Assembly (NCBI RefSeq): GCF_040546765.1
Contig: NZ_JBEPOK010000001.1
Coordinates: 2,108,001 to 2,172,000 of the forward strand
Reading direction: 5' to 3'
From: Arthrobacter sp. OAP107
Lineage (GTDB): Bacteria > Actinomycetota > Actinomycetes > Actinomycetales > Micrococcaceae
DNA length: 64,000 nt
Position 1 is the stretch's first letter; each line of letters begins with the position of its first letter. The notes under the pieces are model-generated. The model was given only the letters and a program-made list of their open reading frames with translations. It was not told the origin of the DNA and ran no database searches. Positions 42,488-50,794 of this stretch are shown one piece after another. The position numbers were made by a program, and so were the translations under genes.

Positions 42488-43342
42488 CTACGGAACCGTT
42501 AGGAAATCGATGACCTCTTCCACCCGGCCCAACAGGGCGGGCTCAAGGTCAGCGTAGGTGCGCACGGCGCCCAGGAGTTTCTGCCAGCCGAGGCCAATGT
42601 CCTCCTTGGTCTCGTGCGGCCACCCGAAGGCGGTGAGGATGCCGGTTTTCCAGTCCGTGCCCCGCGGAACCACGGGCCACTGCGGAATGCCGAGCACCGA
42701 CGGCCGGATCGCCTGCCAGACGTCGACGTACGGGTGGCCGACGATCAGCACATTCCCGGCGGCGCCGGGGGAGGCCATCACGGCGTCGGCGATTCTGGAC
42801 TCCTTGGAATCCGGGACCAGGTGGTCCACCAGGACGCCCAGCCTCCGGCCGGGACCGGGGCGGAAGGAGGCAACAGCCGCCGCCAGGTCATCAATGCCAT
42901 GGAGAGGTTCGACGACGATGCCCTCCACCCGGAGGTCGTCGCCCCAGACTTTTTCCACGAGTTCGGCGTCATGCTTGCCTTCAACCCAGATCCTGCTGGC
43001 CTTGGCCACCTGTGCCCGCTGCCCTTCCACCCGCACCGACCCCGACGCCGTCCGGCCGGCGGGACCCTGCCCTGCAGGCTTCGCCTTGGGGGCCGGGGGC
43101 ATCAGCCGGATCGGCTGGCCGTCCAGGAGGAAGCCGAAGCCCAGCTTGAAGGACCGGGACTTTCCCCGGCGGTCCTCGAGCGCCACCACGTGCATGCCGC
43201 CGGACTTCTCCACCCGGGTCACCGCGCCCACCCAGCCGGACTGGACATCCTCGAGCACCATGCCGCGCTCCACCGCCACCTCTGGCAGGCTGTTCTTGGC
43301 GGGCGCTGCCATCTCCTGCGGGCCCCAGGTCTGATACTGCAT
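42488..43342 (-). CDS. DUF3097 protein
   Basis: 284 residues from ATG 43342 (MQYQTWGPQEM). This family is actinobacterial and uncharacterised. Recognisable parts include an N-terminal SH3-like strand set (VLEDVQSGWVGAVTRVEKSGG) and a TOPRIM-like segment (RIWVEGKHDAELVEKVWGDDLR, then LGVLVDHLVPDSKES) with conserved E and D residues, suggesting Mg-dependent nucleic-acid chemistry. That last point is inference. The frame is open to 43444 but the upstream part has no ribosome-binding site. Divergent from hrcA across a 211-nt gap holding the CIRCE site. Confidence 0.83.
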   Translation of the reverse strand: MQYQTWGPQEMAAPAKNSLPEVAVERGMVLEDVQSGWVGAVTRVEKSGGMHVVALEDRRGKSRSFKLGFGFLLDGQPIRLMPPAPKAKPAGQGPAGRTASGSVRVEGQRAQVAKASRIWVEGKHDAELVEKVWGDDLRVEGIVVEPLHGIDDLAAAVASFRPGPGRRLGVLVDHLVPDSKESRIADAVMASPGAAGNVLIVGHPYVDVWQAIRPSVLGIPQWPVVPRGTDWKTGILTAFGWPHETKEDIGLGWQKLLGAVRTYADLEPALLGRVEEVIDFLTVP

Positions 43343-43467
43343 TCGTTCACCGCTCTGCACTAGGAAGGAGCCGCTCCGGCCGCGGTCATGCCGCCGGGGG
43401 ACACGAGTCCGGAATTTCGCCCGGAGCGGTACCAATGCTAACAACGCGGCGACTCATATTAGACTTG

Positions 43468-43494
43468 TTAGCACTTAGGCATGTCGAGTGCTAA
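43468..43494. promoter_or_regulatory. CIRCE operator for HrcA
   Basis: TTAGCACTT-N9-GAGTGCTAA: arms at 43468-43476 and 43486-43494 with the canonical 9-bp spacer, one mismatch from consensus TTAGCACTC/GAGTGCTAA. It lies 59 nt upstream of the hrcA start, just after a TAGACT-type -10 (43460-43465). HrcA autorepression and heat induction follow from established knowledge. Confidence 0.95.
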
Positions 43495-43553
43495 CCACAG
43501 CGTCTATGGGCAGGATTAAGGCCCGGCGCGTGAAGGCCAAAAGGAGGTGGACT

Positions 43554-44567
43554 GTGAGCGAACCACGGAAGCTTGAGGTGCTGCGCGCCATCGTGGAGGA
43601 CTATGTCCATTCCCGCGAACCTGTCGGCTCCAAAGCCCTGGTGGAGCGGCACCATCTGGGCGTATCCAGCGCCACCATCCGCAACGACATGGCTGCGCTG
43701 GAAGACGAGGGACTCATCACCGCCCCCCACACCAGTGCCGGCAGGATTCCCACGGACAAGGGCTACCGCCTGTTCGTCGACCAAATTTCTGCCGTCAAGC
43801 CGTTGTCCCCGGCGGAAAAGCGCGCCATCCAGACCCTCCTTGAGGGGTCGGAGGACCTCGACGACGTCCTGGACCGCACGGCCCGGCTCCTGTCCCAGCT
43901 GACCAACCAGGTCGCCGTCGTGCAGTACCCGCACCTGAGCCGCGCCGTGGTGCGGCACATTGAATTCGTGCTGCTGGCGCCGCGGAAGGTGCTGATCGTG
44001 CTGATCGCCGACTCCGGCAAGGTCGACCAGCGCGTGGTCGACGCCGGCCAGGACCTGTCGGACGACACGCTCGCCGCCCTCCGCACCCGGTTTCTGACCG
44101 GTCTGGCGGGAACACCGGTGGCCATCCTGCCCCAGCACCTGACCGCCGTCGTGGCCGGCTGCACGCCGGCCGAACGCCCGGTGGCCATGGCCCTGGGCAA
44201 GGGACTGGAGGGCCTCGCCCACAACAGCCGGGAAGACCGGATGGTCATGGCCGGAACGGCCAACCTGGCGCGGTCCAACGTGGACTTCCCGCTCAGCATC
44301 GGGCCTGTGCTGGAAGCGCTCGAGGAGCAGGTGGTGATGCTGCGGCTCCTGAGCGACATGGCGCAGGACCCGCGCGGCGTGGCCGTCAGCATCGGTAGGG
44401 AAAACCCCTACGACGGACTGGCCGAGGCATCGGTGGTGGCCACCGGCTACGGTCCCGACGCCACCGCGAAGGTGGGCATCCTCGGCCCCACCCGGATGGA
44501 CTATCCCACCACCATGGCCGCCGTGCGCGCGGTGGCCCGCTATCTTTCGAGGATTCTGGGCCCGTGA
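43554..44567 (+). CDS. hrcA: Heat-inducible transcription repressor HrcA
   Basis: 337-residue repressor of chaperone genes. The N-terminal winged helix is RKLEVLRAIVEDYVHSREPVGS with SATIRNDMAALEDEGLI and PHTSAGRIPTDKGYRLFVD, all diagnostic. The C-terminal part ends GPTRMDYPTTMAAVRAVARYLS. GTG 43554 is chosen for AGGAGG with 6-nt spacing; the frame opens at 43488, inside the CIRCE element. It heads hrcA-dnaJ-rsmE and is autoregulated through the CIRCE site. Confidence 0.97.
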   Translation: MSEPRKLEVLRAIVEDYVHSREPVGSKALVERHHLGVSSATIRNDMAALEDEGLITAPHTSAGRIPTDKGYRLFVDQISAVKPLSPAEKRAIQTLLEGSEDLDDVLDRTARLLSQLTNQVAVVQYPHLSRAVVRHIEFVLLAPRKVLIVLIADSGKVDQRVVDAGQDLSDDTLAALRTRFLTGLAGTPVAILPQHLTAVVAGCTPAERPVAMALGKGLEGLAHNSREDRMVMAGTANLARSNVDFPLSIGPVLEALEEQVVMLRLLSDMAQDPRGVAVSIGRENPYDGLAEASVVATGYGPDATAKVGILGPTRMDYPTTMAAVRAVARYLSRILGP

Positions 44568-44625
44568 CTGCACGCCCCGGACATCCTTTGACCACAGGCA
44601 GTACAACCAGGAAGAGATACGAACT

Positions 44626-45753
44626 TTGAGCAGCCACTACGACGTTCTTGGAGTCTCCCCGGAAGCCACCGGCGAGGAGATCAAAAAGGCCTACCGCAAG
44701 CTGGCCCGCTCGCTTCACCCGGACGTCAACTCCGGGGAAGACGCAGCCGAACGGTTCAAGGCCGTCACCCACGCCTATGAAGTGCTGTCCGACCCGCAGA
44801 AGCGCAGGGTCTACGACACCACCGGTAACGAGAACGGCACCGACAACGGCTTCGGTGGCGGCGGCTACGCCGGCCAGGGCTTCGCGTTCCAGGACATCTT
44901 TGACACCTTCTTCGGTGCGGGCGGGACCTCCGGGCCCGCGTCCCGCGTCCGCCGCGGCCAGGACGCGCTCATCAGCGTCCGCATCGACCTGCGCGATGCC
45001 GTCTTCGGTGTCAACAAGAAGCTGGAAGTGGACACGGCCGTCACCTGCCCCACCTGCGAAGGATCCTGCTGCCAGCCGGGCACGCATCCGGAGCGCTGCG
45101 ACATCTGCGGCGGCAGCGGACAGGTACAGCGGGCGGTCCGTTCCATCCTCGGCCAGGTCATGACCGCCGCACCCTGCGGATCGTGCGAGGGCTTCGGCAC
45201 GGTCATCAAGGACCCCTGCAACGAATGCAGCGGCCAGGGCCGCATCCGCAGCCGCCGCTCCCTGACCATCAAGGTTCCGGCCGGCGTGGCCACCGGAACG
45301 CGGATTCAGCTCTCCGGGCAGGGTGAGGCCGGCCCTGCTGGCGGCCCGTCCGGCGACCTTTACGTGGAAATCCGGGTCAACAACGATGCCACGTATGTCC
45401 GCGAGGGCGACGACCTCCACGCCACCCTGAACATTCCCATGACGGCCGCTGCCCTCGGTACGGAACTGAGCCTGGAAACCTTCGACGGCAAGCAGGAGAT
45501 CGACGTCAAGGCGGGCACGCAGTCCGGCGAGATTATTACCCTGCGCGGCCTGGGCGTTACGCACCTGCGGGGTTACGGCCGCGGGGATCTCAAGGTCCAC
45601 CTGCAGGTGGAAACACCATCCAAGCTCGACCCCGCCCAGGAAGACCTGCTCCGGCAGCTGGCCAAGCTCCGCGGCGAGCAGTTCTCCGAGGGCAAGCTCG
45701 CCGCCAGCGGCGGCGTCTTCGCCAAACTGCGGGACCGCCTCGGTAACCTTTAG
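44626..45753 (+). CDS. dnaJ: Chaperone DnaJ (second actinobacterial DnaJ, HrcA-controlled)
   Basis: 375-residue Hsp40. J domain with HPD at 31-33 (SLHPDVN), Gly/Phe-rich linker (NGFGGGGYAGQGFAFQD), four-repeat zinc centre and C-terminal substrate domain. Zinc repeats two to four are regular (CDICGGSG, CGSCEGFG, CNECSGQG). The first reads CPTCEGSCC, with Cys where Gly is usual. TTG 44626 with AGGAAGAG 9 nt upstream. 58 nt after hrcA, an arrangement typical of the second dnaJ copy in Actinobacteria. Confidence 0.94.
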   Translation: MSSHYDVLGVSPEATGEEIKKAYRKLARSLHPDVNSGEDAAERFKAVTHAYEVLSDPQKRRVYDTTGNENGTDNGFGGGGYAGQGFAFQDIFDTFFGAGGTSGPASRVRRGQDALISVRIDLRDAVFGVNKKLEVDTAVTCPTCEGSCCQPGTHPERCDICGGSGQVQRAVRSILGQVMTAAPCGSCEGFGTVIKDPCNECSGQGRIRSRRSLTIKVPAGVATGTRIQLSGQGEAGPAGGPSGDLYVEIRVNNDATYVREGDDLHATLNIPMTAAALGTELSLETFDGKQEIDVKAGTQSGEIITLRGLGVTHLRGYGRGDLKVHLQVETPSKLDPAQEDLLRQLAKLRGEQFSEGKLAASGGVFAKLRDRLGNL

Positions 45754-45755
45754 CG

Positions 45756-46526
45756 GTGAGCAACCCCGTATTCTTCACCCCGGCCGGCACGCTGGACGGC
45801 ACCTCGCCCGGGTCGCTGTTCGTTCTCGACGGCGCCGAGGCCCGGCATGCGGTCACCGTCAAGCGCCTGGCCGTGGGCGAGCAGGTGGACATAGCCGACG
45901 GCGCAGGCAAACGCATCACCGGAACCGTGGCTGATGCTGCCCCCGCCCAGTTGACGGTCGAGTGCACCTCTGTCAGCGCGGAACCGCGGCCTGATACCCG
46001 GCTGGTCCTTGTGCAGGCCCTCGCCAAGGGGGACCGGGACGAGCTCGCGATCGAAACCGCCACCGAACTGGGCATCGACGCCGTGATCCCCTGGCAGTCG
46101 GAACGCTCCATCGTCAGGTGGAAGGGGGAGCGGGCGGCCAAGGCTCACGGAAAATGGCAGTCCGCCGTAACGGCGGCTGCCAAGCAGGCGCGCCGCGCCT
46201 GGATTCCCGAGGTGCGCCCCGCCGTCGACACCCAGGCCCTGGCCAGGGAAGTGGCGGAAGCCGGCCTCGCCGTGATCCTGCACGAAGACGCCGTCACGCC
46301 GCTGCGGCGGGTCCTCGGCAAATGGTCCGAGGCACACCAGGAGGCGTCCGGCCCCGGCGAGATCCTGCTGATTGTTGGCCCCGAAGGGGGCATCAGTCCC
46401 CGCGAGGTCACCCGGCTGTGCAGCGCAGGGGCGGTCACGGCACTGTTGGGACCGCACGTGCTGCGTTCCTCGACGGCGGGACCGGCCGGCGTCGTGATTG
46501 CCAGCGACGTTCTCGGCCGCTGGTAA
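45756..46526 (+). CDS. rsmE: 16S rRNA (uracil1498-N3)-methyltransferase
   Basis: 256-residue SPOUT-family methyltransferase for m3U1498. The N-terminal PUA-like part has EARHAVTVKRLAVGEQVDI. The C-terminal knot contains LVQALAKGDRDELAIETATELGIDAVIPWQSERS-type sequence split by a helix, and the SAM loop LLIVGPEGGISPREV with LGPHVLRSSTAG. GTG 45756 lies 2 nt after the dnaJ stop, so translation is coupled. Confidence 0.95.
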   Translation: MSNPVFFTPAGTLDGTSPGSLFVLDGAEARHAVTVKRLAVGEQVDIADGAGKRITGTVADAAPAQLTVECTSVSAEPRPDTRLVLVQALAKGDRDELAIETATELGIDAVIPWQSERSIVRWKGERAAKAHGKWQSAVTAAAKQARRAWIPEVRPAVDTQALAREVAEAGLAVILHEDAVTPLRRVLGKWSEAHQEASGPGEILLIVGPEGGISPREVTRLCSAGAVTALLGPHVLRSSTAGPAGVVIASDVLGRW

Positions 46527-46570
46527 GTCCAGCGCACTGTTGATGGGCGGGACCGCCGGCCAGCCAACCC

Positions 46571-46634
46571 GGCGGACGGTGCTTTTGGCGGACCGTGCTT
46601 TTGACGGACCGCGCTTTTGGCGGACGGTGCTTTT
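46571..46634. repeat. Four tandem copies of a 16-bp unit abutting a gene 3' end
   Basis: Units at 46571, 46587, 46603 and 46619, each close to GGCGGACGGTGCTTTT with one to three substitutions. The following AGCGGACGGTG contains the stop and last codons of the minus-strand lipoprotein gene, so the array looks like repeated duplication of that gene's end. It fills the gap between convergent rsmE and the lipoprotein gene. No other feature is seen in 46527-46570. Confidence 0.92.
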
Positions 46635-47550
46635 AGCGGACGGTGAACCCGCGCGATTCCACGTTGAGTTCGTCCTCGGGCTTGCCGGGGTCGATCTGGG
46701 ACACTCGCACCTCATAGTTCCCGGGCGCGAGATTCACCGTGATGCCGAAGACCCCCGAGGCGGCGGGATCAGCCGCGGCCCTGGCTTCCCCGGTCAGGTA
46801 GCTTTCCTTGTCGCCGTTGTCCTGGACCTTGAGGATGCGCCAGTGGAGTTTGCCGTTGGGGACGGTGCTTCGCCCGGAGATCTTGACCCGGCCGTCGCCG
46901 ACTTCGGTGCCCTCCTGCGGATCAATGATCCACACCGGCGCCACCATTCCGACGCTGCGGGACGTGGGGGCACCCAGCTTGACGTGCTTGAACGCCAGAT
47001 AGTCCGTGTGCCCGTCCACGAGGATGACCACTTCGATTTGCTGGCCCGCGTCAATCAGGCCGGAGCTGGCACCGGCGGCCGTTGCGGTGTACACGAGCTG
47101 CTGGATGGCCCGCTGGGCCATGTCCGCATCGAGGTTGCTGTTAAAGGCATCCGCGGAAACGTCCACAGTGATGACATTGGTGCCCGAGATCGATGTGGCA
47201 AGGTTTTTGGGGTTCTGCCACGGCGTGAAGTAATCAGGATCCAGCGGCGTTTCGGACATCATGGCGCGCAGGGCCCGGGTGATCGGGTTCTCGTCGTCAG
47301 GAACGTCGCGGAACTCGCGGTACAGGAAGACGTTGCTGTTGCTCCGCCCGATCCAATAGACCGGCGCCTTGTTGGACGACTGTGTTGTTTCCAGCGGCGC
47401 GCTGGTGGTGGGGACGCCGTCCGTACCGGCTGCCCGCCGCGACGAGGAAGTCGGGGAGTTCGCAGAGGTCACCGAGGGATCGGGGTCGGCGATGCACCCC
47501 GACAGCAGCAGGGCAGCCGGAAGCAGCGCGGACAGCAGCACGGAGCGCAT
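46633..47550 (-). CDS. Lipoprotein with GerMN and Gmad2 domains
   Basis: 305 residues from ATG 47550 with GGAAGG 8 nt upstream; the frame is open to 47742 without signal-like sequence. A lipoprotein signal peptide (RSVLLSALLPAALLLSGC, lipobox LSGC) is followed by a Ser/Thr linker. A GerMN domain comes next (NVFLYREFRDVPDDENPITRAL, IQQLVYTATAAGASSGLID), then a C-terminal Gmad2 immunoglobulin-like domain (PQEGTEVGDGRVKISGRS, ending VESRGFTVR). These domains were named from spore germination proteins but occur in non-sporulating Actinobacteria on the cell surface. Function unknown. The divergent gap to phoH, 47551-47895, has possible -10 boxes TAAGAT near 47827 and TTATAT near 47851, but nothing firm. 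Confidence 0.83.
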   Translation of the reverse strand: MRSVLLSALLPAALLLSGCIADPDPSVTSANSPTSSSRRAAGTDGVPTTSAPLETTQSSNKAPVYWIGRSNSNVFLYREFRDVPDDENPITRALRAMMSETPLDPDYFTPWQNPKNLATSISGTNVITVDVSADAFNSNLDADMAQRAIQQLVYTATAAGASSGLIDAGQQIEVVILVDGHTDYLAFKHVKLGAPTSRSVGMVAPVWIIDPQEGTEVGDGRVKISGRSTVPNGKLHWRILKVQDNGDKESYLTGEARAAADPAASGVFGITVNLAPGNYEVRVSQIDPGKPEDELNVESRGFTVR

Positions 47551-47895
47551 CCGCGGTACCTTCCGGCCCGGAGTTCCTGGCTGACTGATGCTGGCGATCC
47601 CTTCAAATGAGCAGTTGTGTGCGGGCACGCCGGACCGTTGCCGGCGAGCTCCTTTTCCAGCATTACACGAGACATTGCAGCGCTGGGCCCCTTTCGCGGC
47701 AGGCGGCCGAACTGCAACGGGAACGATATGAGGCCGATACAAAGTTGATACCTAATTGCGGGAACGCGTTACAGAAAAGCGGTCCGCCGTCACCTTTCGG
47801 GACGGCAGGCAGGGGCGTGCGCTGGCGTAAGATGTAAGGACGCAAACGAGTTATATTCCGAACTGGAGGGAACCGAAGGCCTGAGGGCCGTCACC

Positions 47896-48984
47896 ATGAC
47901 TGAATCAGCAAACGGAAAGCGCCGCCTCAACACGGGGGACCGAACCACGGGCGAATTCCCCCATACTCTCCCCGGTGTGCGGACGGAGGTGGTCATCTTC
48001 GATAACTCTGATCAGATGGTGCAGTCGCTGGGTAGCCACGACGAGGCCCTCCGCTTTATCGAGGACCAGTTCCCGGCCGTCAGTTTCCACGTCCGCGGCA
48101 ACGAACTTTCCATCAACGGCCCCGCGGCCGATGTTCCGCGGATCATGCGACTGCTCAACGAGGTCCGGGGTCTCGTGGCCCGCGGCACGGTTATCACGCC
48201 GGCAGTTCTCCAGCAGCTGGTCTCGCTGCTCCGCAGCCAGTCGCTGCAGAACCCGGTGGAGGTGCTGACGCACGACATCCTCTCCAGCCGCGGCAAGACC
48301 ATCCGGCCCAAGACGCTGAACCAGAAGAACTACGTGGACGCCATCGACGCCAACACGGTGATCTTCGGAATCGGCCCGGCCGGTACCGGCAAGACCTACC
48401 TGGCGGTCGCCAAGGCGGTGCAGGCCCTGCAGCAGAAGGAAGTCAGCCGGATCATCCTCACCCGCCCCGCCGTCGAGGCGGGCGAACGGCTGGGGTTCCT
48501 CCCCGGCACGCTCAGCGACAAGATCGACCCGTACCTGCGGCCGCTGTACGACGCGCTGCACGACATGATGGACCCCGAGTCCATTCCCCGGCTGATGGCC
48601 GCCGGCACCATCGAGGTGGCGCCGCTGGCCTACATGAGGGGCCGGACGCTGAACGACGCCTTCATCATCCTTGATGAGGCACAGAACACCACGCCGGAGC
48701 AGATGAAGATGTTCCTCACCCGCCTCGGCTTCGGCTCTAAGATGGTGGTCACCGGCGACGTCACGCAGGTGGACCTTCCCTTCGGGACCCGCTCCGGCCT
48801 GCGCATCGTCGAGGAGATCCTCACCGGAATCGACGACGTCAGCTTCTCTGTCCTGGACGCCGCCGACGTCGTCCGCCACCGCCTGGTGGGCGACATCGTC
48901 AACGCCTACAGCATCTGGGACGAAGCACAACGCAACCGGGTCAAGCATTCCGTTCCCCGGGAACGACGGGGAGAGCACGCATGA
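47896..48984 (+). CDS. phoH: PhoH-family ATPase
   Basis: 362-residue cytoplasmic ATPase with a RecA/helicase-like core. Walker A is GPAGTGKT at 160-167 and the Walker B-like segment is AFIILDEAQNTTPEQMKMFLTRLGFG. The N-terminal 130 residues contain a KH-like region typical of the PhoH/YbeZ type. YbeZ acts with YbeY in rRNA maturation, and ybeY follows with a 4-nt overlap (ATGA), which supports the pairing. No good Shine-Dalgarno precedes ATG 47896. Confidence 0.93.
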   Translation: MTESANGKRRLNTGDRTTGEFPHTLPGVRTEVVIFDNSDQMVQSLGSHDEALRFIEDQFPAVSFHVRGNELSINGPAADVPRIMRLLNEVRGLVARGTVITPAVLQQLVSLLRSQSLQNPVEVLTHDILSSRGKTIRPKTLNQKNYVDAIDANTVIFGIGPAGTGKTYLAVAKAVQALQQKEVSRIILTRPAVEAGERLGFLPGTLSDKIDPYLRPLYDALHDMMDPESIPRLMAAGTIEVAPLAYMRGRTLNDAFIILDEAQNTTPEQMKMFLTRLGFGSKMVVTGDVTQVDLPFGTRSGLRIVEEILTGIDDVSFSVLDAADVVRHRLVGDIVNAYSIWDEAQRNRVKHSVPRERRGEHA

Positions 48985-49454
48985 GCATCGAAGTTAACAA
49001 CGAGTCCGGCATCCAGGTGGACGAGGCCGGCCTGGTGGCGCTGGCGCGCTTTATCTTCGAACAGCTGTACATCCACCCGCAGGCGGAACTGTCCATCCTG
49101 CTCGTGGACGAACCGGCCATGGAGAAGCTGCACATCGAACTGATGGATGAGCCCGGAGCCACCGATGTGCTGTCAGTGCCCATGGACGAGCTGACCCCGG
49201 GCACCCCGGACAAGCCGACGCCGCAGGGGATGCTTGGCGACATCGCGATCTGCCCGCAGGTGGCCGAGGTCCAGGCCCGGAGTGCCGGGCACTCCACGCA
49301 GGACGAGATGCTGCTGCTGACCACGCACGGAATTCTCCACCTGCTCGGCTATGACCACGCCGAACCCGAGGAGAAGGCAGAAATGTTCGGCCTGCAGCGC
49401 GAACTGCTGACGGCATTCACCGGCAAAGAAGCACCGGCCGAGACCACGCAGTGA
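48981..49454 (+). CDS. ybeY: Endoribonuclease YbeY (rRNA maturation factor)
   Basis: 157-residue zinc-dependent RNase needed for 16S rRNA 3' processing and 70S quality control. The metal motif HGILHLLGYDH (His116, His120, His126) is complete, and the N-terminal half has SILLVDEPAMEKLHIELMDEPG followed by TDVLSVPMDE. ATG overlaps phoH by 4 nt and its own stop overlaps the next gene's GTG by 4 nt, giving a compact operon phoH-ybeY-corC-era. Confidence 0.95.
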   Translation: MSIEVNNESGIQVDEAGLVALARFIFEQLYIHPQAELSILLVDEPAMEKLHIELMDEPGATDVLSVPMDELTPGTPDKPTPQGMLGDIAICPQVAEVQARSAGHSTQDEMLLLTTHGILHLLGYDHAEPEEKAEMFGLQRELLTAFTGKEAPAETTQ

Positions 49455-50794
49455 CCTCCCTGCTCCTTGTCTGCATGGCGCTGGCGTTTCTCGGTGCCGC
49501 AGCGCTGCTGACTGCTGCCGAGGCGGCGTTCAGCTTTCTGCCGCGCCACGACGCCGAGCAGGCCTTGCAGGGGAGCCAGGGCCCGGCGCTGCGCAGGATC
49601 CTGGACCAGCCGATGACGCACATGCGTGCCCTGCGATTCTGGCGGATCTGGTTCGAGTCGGCCTCCGCTGTGGCCGTGGCCGTGCTGCTTTACAGCCTGC
49701 TGGACAACGTCTGGCTGGCCGGTCTGGCCGCCACAGGCATCATGGCGGTCCTCGGGTTTGTGCTGGTGGGCGTCTCGCCGCGCCAGCTGGGCCGTTCGCA
49801 TCCGGCCGCCGTGGCGCGGAACTCGGCATCGCTGGTACGGTTCCTGGCCTGGATCCTGGGGCCCATCCCCGCCTGGCTGGTCCGTCTGGGCAGCGCCGTG
49901 GCCCCGGGTTCGCCCAACGGTGACGACTCCTACTTCAGCGAGGAGGAGTTCCGCGAACTGGTTGACCGCGCCACCGAGTCGGACATGATCGAGGACAACG
50001 AGGCCGAACTCATCCAGTCCGTATTCGAGTTCGGCGACACCCTCGTCCGCGCCGTCATGGTGCCGCGGACGGACATCCTGACCATCGACGCCGGCTCGAG
50101 CCTGCACAGTGCGATGGCGCTGTTCCTTCGGTCGGGGTACTCCAGGATCCCGGTCATCGGCGAAAACACCGACCAGATCCTGGGCATCATCTACCTGAAG
50201 GACGTTGCCGCCGCGATCCACAGCATGGACCCCGAGGCCGAACCGCCTGTGGTGGACGTGCTGGCCCGCGAGGTCCGCTACGTTCCGGATTCCAAGCCGG
50301 TGAGCGACCTCCTGCGCGAACTCCAGAAGGAGTCAACGCACGTGGCCATCGTCATCGACGAATACGGCGGCACCGCAGGGCTGGTGACCCTCGAGGACCT
50401 GATCGAAGAGCTTGTCGGCGAAATCGTGGACGAGTACGACTCGGAGAGCGCCGCCGTCGTCGATCTGGGCGACGGAACATTCAGGGTGAGCGCCCGGATG
50501 GGGATCGACGACCTCGGCGAGCTGTTCGGCATCGAACTGGAGGACGACGAGGTGGACACCGTGGGCGGCCTGCTGGCCAAGGCCCTGGGCCGGGTCCCGA
50601 TCGTGGGCAGCGCCGTGGATGTCGACGGCGTTTCGCTGCGCGCCGAGCGGCTGGAGGGCCGCCGGAACCGCGTCAGCCACATCATTGCGGGCGCCGCGCC
50701 GAAAGGCCCCGTTCCACAAAATACTGACCTTGAAGAACTTCTCGACGAGGCCGAATCAATGCAACAGGGAGTTCCACGTGAGCAAGCAGAATAA
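49451..50794 (+). CDS. CNNM/CorC (HlyC-like) transporter-associated membrane protein
   Basis: 447 residues. The N-terminal DUF21/CNNM membrane domain has about four hydrophobic segments (LLLVCMALAFLGAAALLT, LLDNVWLAGLAATGIMAVLG). A CBS pair follows (MVPRTDILTIDAGSSLHSAM and EVRYVPDSKPVSDLLREL with VIDEYGGTAGLVTLEDLIEE), then a C-terminal CorC_HlyC domain. Relatives are implicated in Mg2+/Co2+ efflux, although older annotation says hemolysin. GTG 49451 overlaps ybeY by 4 nt. Its 3' end overlaps the era start region by 17 nt. Confidence 0.9.
   Translation: MTSLLLVCMALAFLGAAALLTAAEAAFSFLPRHDAEQALQGSQGPALRRILDQPMTHMRALRFWRIWFESASAVAVAVLLYSLLDNVWLAGLAATGIMAVLGFVLVGVSPRQLGRSHPAAVARNSASLVRFLAWILGPIPAWLVRLGSAVAPGSPNGDDSYFSEEEFRELVDRATESDMIEDNEAELIQSVFEFGDTLVRAVMVPRTDILTIDAGSSLHSAMALFLRSGYSRIPVIGENTDQILGIIYLKDVAAAIHSMDPEAEPPVVDVLAREVRYVPDSKPVSDLLRELQKESTHVAIVIDEYGGTAGLVTLEDLIEELVGEIVDEYDSESAAVVDLGDGTFRVSARMGIDDLGELFGIELEDDEVDTVGGLLAKALGRVPIVGSAVDVDGVSLRAERLEGRRNRVSHIIAGAAPKGPVPQNTDLEELLDEAESMQQGVPREQAE

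Noticed and set aside
46571..46634. CRISPR-like array
   Set aside because: The 16-bp units are directly adjacent without spacers and no cas genes are present. It is a simple tandem repeat. No other CRISPR candidate was seen.
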